From contig CAIPMZ010000080.1 in NCBI GenBank assembly GCA_903866285.1, positions 1-7,092 on the forward strand: a stretch of DNA of 7,092 bases. The letters are read 5' to 3'. The notes beneath the pieces were generated by a model. It was given only the letters and a program-made list of their open reading frames with translations, was not told where the DNA came from and did not search any database. This document shows positions 1 through 5,361 of the stretch, piece by piece (position 1 is the stretch's first letter; every line of letters starts with the position of its first letter). Origin of the DNA: an uncultured bacterium (lineage in GTDB: Bacteria; Patescibacteriota; Minisyncoccia; Moranbacterales; GWC2-37-73). Both the position numbers and the translations under genes were made by a program.

Positions 1-1
1 C

Positions 2-262
2 ACTGATTTTCCCTTTGACACAACCACAACCGGATGGCGAGGGACAAATGAGGGCAGCAAGCTTTCCATGGAAACTTCCGGGGGCAATAATTCTTCCGGG
101 TTTACTGGAAAGCTAGCCGGCTTCCGCAATACCACCGGCACGTTCTACTATCGTGCCAGTTACGTCTCCTTCTGGTCGTCCTCTCAGAGTTCAAGTTCTA
201 ATGCGTGGAATCGGAACCTCAGTTCTGGTTACGCCACAGTCTATCGGCTCACGTACTCTTAG
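2..262 (+). CDS. FISUMP-domain (C-type-lectin-like) surface protein, 3' end only, ended early by an in-frame TAG
   Basis: This is the C-terminal part of a protein whose start lies left of the window. The frame is open from base 2. It shows the hallmarks of the FISUMP domain (Fibrobacter succinogenes major paralogous domain): GWRGTNEGSKLS near the start, then a G-F-x-G-K-L-A-G-F-R segment, then FWSSSQSSSSNAWNRNL. The family is usually extracellular and adopts a C-type-lectin-like fold, the fold used by many DGR target proteins. The frame stops at TAG 260-262, but the usual family ending (GFSVRC) follows directly in the same frame, so the annotated product lacks its last strand. The stretch is visibly richer in G and C than the ATPase gene downstream and is rich in Ser, Tyr, Asn and Thr. 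The family call is strong. Whether a functional protein is made is open. Confidence 0.8.
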   Translation, partial: TDFPFDTTTTGWRGTNEGSKLSMETSGGNNSSGFTGKLAGFRNTTGTFYYRASYVSFWSSSQSSSSNAWNRNLSSGYATVYRLTYS

Positions 263-298
263 TCGTACGGTTTTTCGGTCCGCTGCCTCAAGAATTAG
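140..298 (+). other. Probable DGR variable region with a nonsense codon; readthrough part 263-298
   Basis: Seen: reading past TAG 260-262 in the same frame gives S-Y-G-F-S-V-R-C-L-K-N and then a second TAG at 296-298. GFSVRC is the normal end of FISUMP domains, so this is the original 3' end of the gene. Known: DGRs diversify the C-terminal part of lectin-fold genes by copying a template repeat with errors at adenines, leaving a conserved GC-rich end. Inferred: codons such as CTC 248, TAC 254, TAG 260 and TAC 266 fit A-to-N changes from AAC or AAG codons. TAG from AAG (Lys) needs one A-to-T change, and Lys is common at this position in the family. TAG is a true stop elsewhere in this window (6427-6429), so recoding is unlikely. 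The left boundary at 140 is approximate. Confidence 0.5.
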
Positions 299-320
299 CT
301 ATTTTTCAATTCGACTATTG

Positions 321-346
321 GTTCTTGCCCTTTAAGGGGCAAGAAC
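321..346 (+). other. 10-bp hairpin behind the FISUMP gene (DGR-type hairpin or weak terminator)
   Basis: GTTCTTGCCC (321-330) and GGGCAAGAAC (337-346) are perfect inverted arms around a 6-base loop, TTTAAG. No T tract follows on either strand, so it is not a canonical intrinsic terminator. In the Bordetella phage DGR a stem-loop just downstream of the variable region helps target recognition. The position here, 22 bases after the original stop, would fit that role. It could also simply be an mRNA 3'-end structure. Confidence 0.5.
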
Positions 347-353
347 ACCCTCC

Positions 354-450
354 CTGAAAAAATTTTCAATGATCAATTTTCAGATAATTTCCAATTAAGT
401 AATTTCCAATGAGTAACTTAAGAATAATTTCCAAATGAAAATTAAGTGAT
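354..450. repeat. Degenerate AATTTYCAAT repeats in the FISUMP-ATPase spacer
   Basis: Five copies of a 10-base motif occur: AATTTTCAAT 361-370, AATTTTCAG 375-383, AATTTCCAAT 386-395, AATTTCCAAT 401-410 and AATTTCCAAA 426-435. Spacing is irregular, 11 to 25 bases from one copy to the next. The spacer 299-605 has no credible gene. It holds the hairpin at 321-346, these repeats, a degenerate palindromic repeat at 489-513, a 7-bp inverted repeat TTTAGCT/AGCTAAA at 515-534, and the promoter region of the ATPase. Function unknown. Confidence 0.5.
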
Positions 451-488
451 AGTCAAAATATTATACCAAATCAAATAAGTCGCTGTTG

Positions 489-513
489 GTTGCAAGGAAG
501 CTAAGTCTCCAAC
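489..513. repeat. Degenerate copy of a palindromic repeat also found at 2928-2972
   Basis: GTTGCAAGGA at 489-498 matches 2928-2937 exactly. The 18 bases 496-513 match 2955-2972 at 16 positions. The copy here looks like the longer one with about 20 central bases missing. Both copies lie a short way upstream of a gene start. It resembles a dispersed palindromic repeat (REP-like). Confidence 0.5.
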
Positions 514-545
514 TTTTAGCTAGCATGAGCTAAATTTATTCTGTA

Positions 546-575
546 TTGCAACCCCATTGCAATATTTGATATAGT
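546..575 (+). promoter_or_regulatory. Possible promoter for the ATPase gene
   Basis: TTGCAA (546-551) and TATAGT (570-575) are 18 bases apart and resemble -35 and -10 boxes. Transcription would begin near 582, about 24 bases before the start codon and inside the inverted repeat 575-599. A second TTGCAA lies at 557-562. The region is very AT-rich, so chance matches are likely. Confidence 0.3.
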
Positions 576-599
576 ATATTACAATTACAATGTAATATA
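575..599. promoter_or_regulatory. 9-bp inverted repeat just before the ATPase start (operator candidate)
   Basis: TATATTACA (575-583) and TGTAATATA (591-599) are perfect inverted arms with a 7-base spacer, ending 6 bases before the ATG at 606. The place and symmetry fit an operator for a dimeric repressor, or an RNA hairpin over the ribosome entry site. The AT-rich context lowers confidence. Confidence 0.35.
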
Positions 600-605
600 T
601 TAATA

Positions 606-1946
606 ATGATCCATATGAACAAGGAGAGGCTAAAGCAAGCTATAGTGAGCCAAAAAAAAGCCTTTCTGGAAAAGCAAGACCTTTTCCAGCGGGATATTTT
701 GCATGGTTTTTACCAAAAATTTCAAAAAACAAATGAAGTGCTGGTTATCACCGGCATCAGAAGATGTGGAAAATCATCCCTGATGCGGCTACTTTGGGAT
801 GAATATGCTCAGCGTGAAAAACTTAGCACCGAACAATTTTTGTATCTTAATTTCGAAGATGAAAGATTGATCGAATTTGACAAAGATGATTTTGCCAAGT
901 TACTGGAAGCTTATCTGGAGTTGTATGCTCCAAATAAAAAGCAAAAAATATTTCTATTTTTGGATGAAATTCAAAATGTCAAATATTGGGAAAAATGGCT
1001 CAACCGAATTTATGCAGAGGATAAATATAAAATATTTATTACTGGCTCCAATGCCACCTTGCTTTCTTCCGAACTGGCGACTTCACTGACGGGTAGAAAT
1101 ATCCCCATCACCCTGCATCCGTTATCGTTTCAGGAATATTTAATAAATTTTAAGGGTTATAAACTGACGGCAGAGAGTTTTTATCAACCAGCAGAAAAAA
1201 TAAAAATTGAAAAAACCTTCAAGGAATATTTGTTGTTTGGGGGCATGCCAGCGTTTATAAAAACGCATTCAATTGAACTGATTCAAGAATATTTCAAAGA
1301 TATTATTTCTCGAGATATTGTTAATCGCTATCGCGTGAAATATCAACAGCAGCTCAAAGAGCTGGCGCATTTATTGCTTTCCAATCTTGGGCAAATTCAG
1401 TCGCTGAAAAATCTTAGCCAGGGCGTTGAGCTGAAAAACCTCAACACAGTCAAAAATTATCTGGACTATCTTGAAAGTAGCTTCTTGTTTCGTCGGTTGT
1501 CACTTTTCAGCTATTCCTTAAAAAAACAAATTTACAATCCCGACAAATATTACACAGTTGACATTGCCTTTTTCCAAAACATTGCTTTTAAAAATAGCGA
1601 CAATACGGGGGCTGTTTATGAGAACATCGTGTGCGGGCAACTCGTCAGCGATCAAAAGAATGAGCTTTTTTATTTCAAAACTAAGAAAGGTTTCGAGGTT
1701 GATTTTGTGGTCAAACAAAAAAATAAAGTTCAGCAGTTAATCCAGGTGTGCTTCGAAATGAGTAGCCCTAAAACAATCGAAAGAGAAGAGCGAGCCCTTT
1801 GGGAAGCTATGGCTGAATTAAAGCTTAAAAATAGTTTTATTTTGAATGGCCAAGTGGAAAAAACAGTCAAAAAGGACGGGAAAACCATTCAGTATATTTT
1901 ACTGTGGAAATGGCTATTGGATTGCTCGAAACATCAAAATAATTAA
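606..1946 (+). CDS. AAA-family ATPase with C-terminal DUF4143 domain
   Basis: A 446-residue protein with the AAA_14 plus DUF4143 layout. The Walker A motif is GIRRCGKSS (50-58), Walker B is IFLFLDE (115-121), a sensor-like ITGSNA lies at 145-150, and SLTGR (160-164) supplies a candidate arginine finger. The second half carries the DUF4143 nuclease-like core: GAVYEN with Glu339, then FEVDFVV with Asp366, then LIQVCFE (378-384). The usual core Lys of PD-(D/E)XK enzymes is not obvious there, as is common in this family, so nuclease activity is doubtful. Length is normal. The family is widespread, patchily distributed and of uncertain biological role. The start could be ATG 606 or 615; neither has a clear ribosome binding site. 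The gene lies between the FISUMP gene and the Avd remnant, so it may have inserted into a former DGR locus. That is inference. Confidence 0.85.
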   Translation: MIHMNKERLKQAIVSQKKAFLEKQDLFQRDILHGFYQKFQKTNEVLVITGIRRCGKSSLMRLLWDEYAQREKLSTEQFLYLNFEDERLIEFDKDDFAKLLEAYLELYAPNKKQKIFLFLDEIQNVKYWEKWLNRIYAEDKYKIFITGSNATLLSSELATSLTGRNIPITLHPLSFQEYLINFKGYKLTAESFYQPAEKIKIEKTFKEYLLFGGMPAFIKTHSIELIQEYFKDIISRDIVNRYRVKYQQQLKELAHLLLSNLGQIQSLKNLSQGVELKNLNTVKNYLDYLESSFLFRRLSLFSYSLKKQIYNPDKYYTVDIAFFQNIAFKNSDNTGAVYENIVCGQLVSDQKNELFYFKTKKGFEVDFVVKQKNKVQQLIQVCFEMSSPKTIEREERALWEAMAELKLKNSFILNGQVEKTVKKDGKTIQYILLWKWLLDCSKHQNN

Positions 1947-1966
1947 TTGAAGTTTTGAAAAAATCC

Positions 1967-2143
1967 ATGACCCTCTATTACAATCTGGCTGTCTATAAAT
2001 CAAGTTATGAACTTTTGAAAATTATTCTGCTTGAGAGTGATAATTTTTCTCGTCAATATAAGTATACCCTCGGCCAGCGAATGAAAGATGAGGCAATGAC
2101 GTTAATTAAAAATATTTTTTTATTTTTTCAAAGTCTTCTGTAA
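1967..2143 (+). pseudogene. Truncated Avd-like four-helix-bundle gene (DGR accessory protein remnant)
   Basis: The reading frame (ATG 1967, or TTG 1955 four codons earlier) begins with the pattern of the four-helix-bundle Avd family: YNLAVYKSSYELL, then NFSRQYKYTLGQRMKDEAM, then LIKNIF. The YKYTLG-type segment at the end of helix 1 and start of helix 2 is characteristic of Avd proteins, which act with the reverse transcriptase in DGRs. Avd proteins are usually about 110-130 residues, but the similarity ends near base 2117 after about 50. The rest is a low-complexity tail (LFFQSLL) read through the 3' end of the convergent deacetylase gene. So helices 3 and 4 are missing and the product is probably not functional. 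The same fold also occurs in 23S rRNA intervening-sequence proteins, a less likely source. It starts 20 bases after the ATPase stop. Confidence 0.6.
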
Positions 2144-2810
2144 GTTCTGGATGGCAGACTATTTCAATCGTTCCCTCGGGGAGATTTTTAAAAAAAGTCT
2201 CAAAATTAGTAATCCAATCTAAACTAATGAGCGAGCCAGAGGAAATACAGCTATGCTTGAGGCAATTTCTTAGATTGATTTTTCTTAAAAGATGTAAAAT
2301 ATAGGCGATGGGTTTATGGTGGAGCGTAAAAACACTATCGCCAAAACGAACATAAGGAATTTCGTATTTAGTTTGTAGGGCTAAGGCAATTTTAAAAAAG
2401 GGTGGAAAGAGATGAACATGTTCGTGAGAGTTTATTCCATCCGGATTTCTTTCGAAAAGGTTGCGAAAGGCTTCAATTTGATTTTCCCAATCAAGCGCAA
2501 CTTTCTTAGTAGTTAATTTCCCCGTAAGAAGTTTTAAAAGAAATTCCAAACCTCTTTTGATGGAACCGGAATTTCTATTTTGGTTTTCTTCAAATTTATG
2601 TAAGACGTCAAGGTGGATATCTAGTCTTACCCTACTTTTGGCTAGTTGTTCAAGCTCTGCTGGAGAGATTTGGCCATAGGGCATAACCGCGACGCGATCT
2701 ATTTTTCCAAGCTCGACTAGGTAGAGGATCTTACGGTTTGTTTCAGCATTGAAGCCAAAATCATCAGCTGTAACAATAAACTTATTGCGGTTCATTTCTA
2801 ATAATCCCAT
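2106..2810 (-). CDS. YdjC/ChbG-like carbohydrate deacetylase
   Basis: A 234-residue protein of the YdjC/ChbG family, metal-dependent enzymes that remove acetyl groups from N-acetylated sugars such as chitooligosaccharides. Visible family motifs are VTADDFG (13-19), LDIHLDV with His66 (63-69), GINSHEHVHLFP (125-136, metal-binding His in the SHxHxH stretch) and EIVCHPE with His220 near the end. All motifs expected for activity appear present. Length is near the lower end of the family range. The ATG at 2810 opens the frame, but ATG 2795 (MNRNKFIVTADDFG) brings the motif closer to the N-terminus, as is usual; I cannot decide between them. No signal peptide is seen, so a cytoplasmic enzyme is likely. 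The 3' end overlaps the Avd remnant by 38 bases, and the start is divergent from the transporter gene. The actual substrate is unknown. Confidence 0.85.
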   Translation of the reverse strand: MGLLEMNRNKFIVTADDFGFNAETNRKILYLVELGKIDRVAVMPYGQISPAELEQLAKSRVRLDIHLDVLHKFEENQNRNSGSIKRGLEFLLKLLTGKLTTKKVALDWENQIEAFRNLFERNPDGINSHEHVHLFPPFFKIALALQTKYEIPYVRFGDSVFTLHHKPIAYILHLLRKINLRNCLKHSCISSGSLISLDWITNFETFFKNLPEGTIEIVCHPELTEDFEKIKKYF

Positions 2811-2830
2811 GATAATTGTTTAAAGTGAGT

Positions 2831-2858
2831 TTGAATTAAATTCTTCGCATGGTATAAT
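2831..2858 (+). promoter_or_regulatory. Strong extended -10 promoter for the AI-2E transporter gene
   Basis: TTGAAT (2831-2836) and a perfect TATAAT (2853-2858) are 16 bases apart, and TGG directly before the -10 gives an extended -10 (TGnTATAAT). Transcription would start near 2865, leaving a leader of about 160 bases before the chosen start at 3025. It lies in the divergent spacer with the deacetylase gene. Confidence 0.6.
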
Positions 2859-2927
2859 TTTAGCAAGCTGGTTGTATTAATGCAAGAAGCGAAAGGTTCT
2901 AATATTAAACCAAGAAAATCACTGCCA

Positions 2928-2972
2928 GTTGCAAGGAGGCTCCGCCTTCCCCTTGGAGGCTAAGCCTCCAAC
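2928..2972. repeat. Palindromic repeat in the leader of the transporter gene
   Basis: TTGGAGGCT (2953-2961) and AGCCTCCAA (2963-2971) form a perfect 9-bp inverted repeat around a single base. A second GGAGGCT at 2935-2941 could pair with the same AGCCTCC (2963-2969), so two hairpins compete. GTTGCAAGGA at its left end is shared with 489-498. The GC-rich, palindromic make-up contrasts with the AT-rich surroundings and suggests a dispersed repeat. Confidence 0.55.
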
Positions 2973-3024
2973 GTCTCCGGTTGCGAGTTTAATTGGGCTT
3001 GTTAATTTATTAAGCGGAAAAAAT

Positions 3025-4086
3025 ATGCAATCAAAAGATTACAACGTGCACTTTTTCTTTGTGGTTTTATTTGGGGTGAGCGTCGCTACTTATTTTATTT
3101 TTCAACCTTTTTTCTTTGCAGTTATTTTAGCTGGCGTCCTGGCGGGAGCTTTGCAGCGGCCGTATAACTCTTTGGTGAAAAAAACGGGCGGGCGCAAACA
3201 CTTAAGCTCGCTTTTGATTTCTTTATTTGGTATTATCGTTTTCTTCATAATCGCTGGTGGAGTCATTGGCATTATTGCTAAAGAAACAGCCTTTTTATAT
3301 CAAAACACCATTTCAGGCGGCAGTGTTTATCAAAAATATGCTGAGCCAACAATTAATTATATAAACCAAAATCAATTTCTGTTATCTTTGGGTTTGGAAA
3401 ATGTGATTAATAAAGATACAATGGGTAAATTTATTTCTCAGGCTGGGCAAGGGGCTTTCGTGGTTGTGCAGAAAACTTACCAGGGCATTGCTGATACAAC
3501 TTTTCTTTCCATAGTTATTTTCTTTACCCTCTATTACCTTTTGATTGAGGGAAAGAATCTCGTTGAACATATTATTTATCTTATTCCACTTAAAAATTCA
3601 CATAAAAAAATCTTAATTAAAAAGTTTACTGCAATTACGCGGGCCACGGCGCGCGGAGCATTGATAATTGCGATTATCCAAGGTTCCATCGGAATGCTCC
3701 TATTTTTAGCGCTCGGCATTCCTTCAGCTTTTATTTTGGGAATCTTTATGATGTTTTGCGCCTTGATCCCGATGTTTGGTTCGGGTTTAGTATGGTTTCC
3801 GACGGCGATAGTAATGTTTTTAACTGGAAATATTTGGCAGGGCTGGGTTATTTTAGGAGTTGGCGGGGGGATAATTGCCACGATTGATAATTTTCTGCGA
3901 CCTAAGTTAGTTGGAAAGGAGACACAAATGCACCCCTTGATTGTCTTTTTCGCCACTTTGGGTGGGATTGGGATTTTTGGTTTTCTGGGGCTACTGATCG
4001 GGCCGATAATTGTCGCGCTGTTTATTTCTCTTTGGGATATTTACGCTGATGAATTTAAGGGACAGCTTGAGAAATACAACACGTAA
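3025..4086 (+). CDS. AI-2E family transporter (PF01594-type membrane protein)
   Basis: A 353-residue multi-pass membrane protein. Two hydrophobic stretches lie at the N-terminus (about 8-45), another at 62-86, and several more from about 155 to the end. Family signatures are FTAITRATARG (201-211), the GIPSAFILG helix (231-239), DNFLRPKLVG (288-297), HPLIVFFATLGG (303-314) and GLLIGPII (322-329). The family includes E. coli TqsA, linked to export of the signal autoinducer-2, but most members have no proven substrate, so the transported compound is unknown. The frame stays open upstream to a TTG at 2929. Those 32 codons run through the palindromic repeat and look non-coding, while ATG 3025 gives the normal family start and length. 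Only a weak purine run (GCGGAAAA) precedes it. A promoter at 2831-2858 probably drives it. Confidence 0.88.
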   Translation: MQSKDYNVHFFFVVLFGVSVATYFIFQPFFFAVILAGVLAGALQRPYNSLVKKTGGRKHLSSLLISLFGIIVFFIIAGGVIGIIAKETAFLYQNTISGGSVYQKYAEPTINYINQNQFLLSLGLENVINKDTMGKFISQAGQGAFVVVQKTYQGIADTTFLSIVIFFTLYYLLIEGKNLVEHIIYLIPLKNSHKKILIKKFTAITRATARGALIIAIIQGSIGMLLFLALGIPSAFILGIFMMFCALIPMFGSGLVWFPTAIVMFLTGNIWQGWVILGVGGGIIATIDNFLRPKLVGKETQMHPLIVFFATLGGIGIFGFLGLLIGPIIVALFISLWDIYADEFKGQLEKYNT

Positions 4087-4087
4087 C

Positions 4088-4136
4088 ACATAGCACATAG
4101 CACAAAGCATGGAGCATAGAAAATAGAACACATGAT
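4088..4136. repeat. Degenerate 7-bp tandem repeat (ACATAGC type)
   Basis: Seven heptamers run head to tail from 4088: ACATAGC, ACATAGC, ACAAAGC, ATGGAGC, ATAGAAA, ATAGAAC, ACATGAT. The first two are identical and later ones drift. It begins right at the stop codon of the transporter gene. The heptamer is related to the ACATAAT repeat before lgt. Heptamer arrays of this kind (STRR) are described in some cyanobacteria. Confidence 0.6.
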
Positions 4137-4178
4137 ACGGGTCATATGCAATATAGGGCTTGCGGAAATTAAGTTAGC

Positions 4179-4297
4179 AATTTTTACTTCCCTCGTTTGC
4201 TTTTGGGAGCACGCTTCTTGGTCAGGAGTTATGACCAATCGCTCAGTACTCGCTGTCGCTCATAAGCCTCCCAAAAGCAAACAAGCTCGTAAAAATT
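4179..4297. repeat. ~120-bp inverted-repeat element in the transporter-lgt spacer
   Basis: The inner arms GTTTGCTTTTGGGAG (4195-4209) and CTCCCAAAAGCAAAC (4268-4282) match perfectly over 15 bp. The outer arms AATTTTTAC (4179-4187) and GTAAAAATT (4289-4297) add 9 bp after a 7/6-base mismatch. Inside is a second hairpin, TTGGTCA (4218-4224) with TGACCAA (4232-4238), and two TCGCTCA copies (4239-4245, 4256-4262). There is no credible coding frame. It could be a small non-autonomous mobile element (MITE-like), a structured RNA, or a terminator-like 3' structure. The last is least likely because the loop is long and there is no T tract. Confidence 0.55.
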
Positions 4298-4314
4298 AGA
4301 ACCATAAATTGCGC

Positions 4315-4343
4315 TTGACCCCATAATACATAATACATAATAC
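4315..4343 (+). promoter_or_regulatory. Possible promoter placed directly against the lgt start
   Basis: TTGACC (4315-4320) is a near-consensus -35. The -10 would be CATAAT (4336-4341, 15-base spacer) or TAATAC (4338-4343, 17-base spacer), both within the heptamer repeat. Transcription would then begin at or just after the ATG at 4347, giving a leaderless mRNA. Which box is used is uncertain. Confidence 0.35.
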
Positions 4344-4349
4344 ATAATG
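4323..4349. repeat. 7-bp tandem repeat ending in the lgt start codon
   Basis: ATAATAC occurs three times without change (4323-4343), followed by ATAATG (4344-4349), whose last three bases are the lgt start codon. Perfect short tandem repeats can gain or lose units by slippage, and here that would change promoter spacing. Confidence 0.7.
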
Positions 4350-5264
4350 ACCCTCGATTCTTATCAACAGCTTCCTCAGCTAATTAATCCTATCGCTTTT
4401 ACGATAGGATTTTTAGCTGTGCGGTGGTACTCGCTGATGTATTTGGTGGGTCTTGCCACAGTTTGGTTTTTGCTGAAGTGGCGAATAGAAAAAGGGGAAG
4501 TAGCTGAAAAATTTCAAATTTCAGAAAAAAAGGGAAAGCTGGAAAACAAAAATTGTCAAAATAATCGTAAACTACAACTGCAGAATATAATTCTGAATTT
4601 TCTTTTGGTGGCCTTTTTTACTGGGCTGGTGGGCGGGCGGCTTGGCTATGTTATTTTTTATAACTGGACTTATTTTTCGCTGCATCCTTGGCAAATTATT
4701 TCGCCTTTTGATTTTGCTATGGGTAGCTTCGTTGGTTTATACGGAATGAGTTATCACGGGGCTTTGCTTGGTGGCATTACGGGGATGTTTTTGCTAGCAA
4801 GGGCACGAAAAATTGATTTCTTAAAATGGGCTGATTTTATTGTGCCGGCTCTGCCAGCAGGATACTTTTTTGGGAGAATTGGGAATTTTCTCAATGGCGA
4901 ATTATTCGGCCGGGTGACAACTTTAAAAATCGGAATGTATTTTCCAGCTAGCTCAGGTGTCCTGCGTTACCCTTCCCAAATCTTAGAGGCTTGTCTGGAG
5001 GGACTTTTATTGTTTGGGATTCTTTGGCAATTAAGAAACCAAGAAAAGTTTAAGGCTGGCTCCTTGTCGGCTCTTTATTTACTCGGCTATGGCATTGTTC
5101 GTTTTATCGGCGAGTTTTTTCGACAGCCAGATCCCCAGCTGGGCTTTATTTTTTTAAACTTTACGTTGGGACAACTCCTGTCCCTGGGCTTAATTAGCCT
5201 GACTTTAGTTTGGCTCTTTTTTAAAAATGGAAAGAGTGCTATAATAAGGAATGCAATTAGTTAA
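4347..5264 (+). CDS. lgt: Prolipoprotein diacylglyceryl transferase
   Basis: Lgt moves a diacylglyceryl group from phosphatidylglycerol to the lipobox cysteine of prolipoproteins in the cytoplasmic membrane, the first step of lipoprotein maturation. The 305-residue protein shows the whole family pattern: RWYSLMYLVG (26-35), GGRLGYVIFYN (96-106), GMSYHGALLGG with His137 (133-143), the signature GRIGNFLNGELFGR with Arg177 and Asn180 (176-189), RYPSQILEA (207-215) and YGIVRFIGEFFRQPDPQLG with Arg252 and Glu256 (248-266). About seven membrane segments are expected. The cytoplasmic loop after the first one (about 45-80) is longer and more charged than in E. coli Lgt. The start matches the family N-terminus, but no ribosome binding site precedes it and a heptamer repeat runs into it. 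No lipoprotein substrate is evident in the window. Confidence 0.95.
   Translation: MTLDSYQQLPQLINPIAFTIGFLAVRWYSLMYLVGLATVWFLLKWRIEKGEVAEKFQISEKKGKLENKNCQNNRKLQLQNIILNFLLVAFFTGLVGGRLGYVIFYNWTYFSLHPWQIISPFDFAMGSFVGLYGMSYHGALLGGITGMFLLARARKIDFLKWADFIVPALPAGYFFGRIGNFLNGELFGRVTTLKIGMYFPASSGVLRYPSQILEACLEGLLLFGILWQLRNQEKFKAGSLSALYLLGYGIVRFIGEFFRQPDPQLGFIFLNFTLGQLLSLGLISLTLVWLFFKNGKSAIIRNAIS
5237..5245 (+). promoter_or_regulatory. Extended -10 box inside the 3' end of lgt
   Basis: TGCTATAAT is a perfect extended -10 (TGnTATAAT), about 20 bases before the lgt stop. No good -35 lies at the right distance, which extended -10 promoters can tolerate. It would start a transcript near 5252 and give the next gene a leader of about 110 bases that includes the hairpin arms GGTCAG (5288-5293) and CTGACC (5318-5323). 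Confidence 0.4.
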
Positions 5265-5361
5265 AAGCGTTTGCAATTTATTAAAAAGGTCAGGTAAGCC
5301 TCTTATAACTTAGTCGACTGACCCGTAAACACCCTAGTTTTTTAAGCGCCAAGCTGTGTTC

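Noticed and set aside
260..262. TAG reassigned to an amino acid in this organism
   Set aside because: The lysozyme-like gene ends in TAG at 6427-6429 right before a terminator, so TAG is used as a normal stop. Recoding known in some CPR lineages concerns TGA.
153..335. 60-codon plus-strand reading frame over the FISUMP 3' end
   Set aside because: It overlaps the FISUMP frame in another phase, and its Arg/Ser-rich product has no protein-like pattern.
299..2143. DGR template repeat or reverse transcriptase within the window
   Set aside because: I found no second copy of the GGTTTTTCGGTCCGCTGCC end and no reverse transcriptase motifs in any frame.
2929..3024. Extra N-terminus of the transporter from the TTG at 2929
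   Set aside because: These codons run through a palindromic repeat, give a Pro/Gly-rich stretch not expected in the family, and the ATG at 3025 gives a normal length.
3576..3956. 126-codon minus-strand reading frame
   Set aside because: It lies wholly inside the well-supported transporter gene and its product resembles no family; it is a shadow.
4041..4238. 65-codon minus-strand reading frame
   Set aside because: It is made of the heptamer array and half of the inverted-repeat element; the product is low-complexity (Cys/Tyr/Leu/Val repeats).
5251..5313. 20-codon leader peptide before the lysozyme-like gene
   Set aside because: The ATG lies at or before the predicted transcript start, and the codons show no attenuator-like bias.
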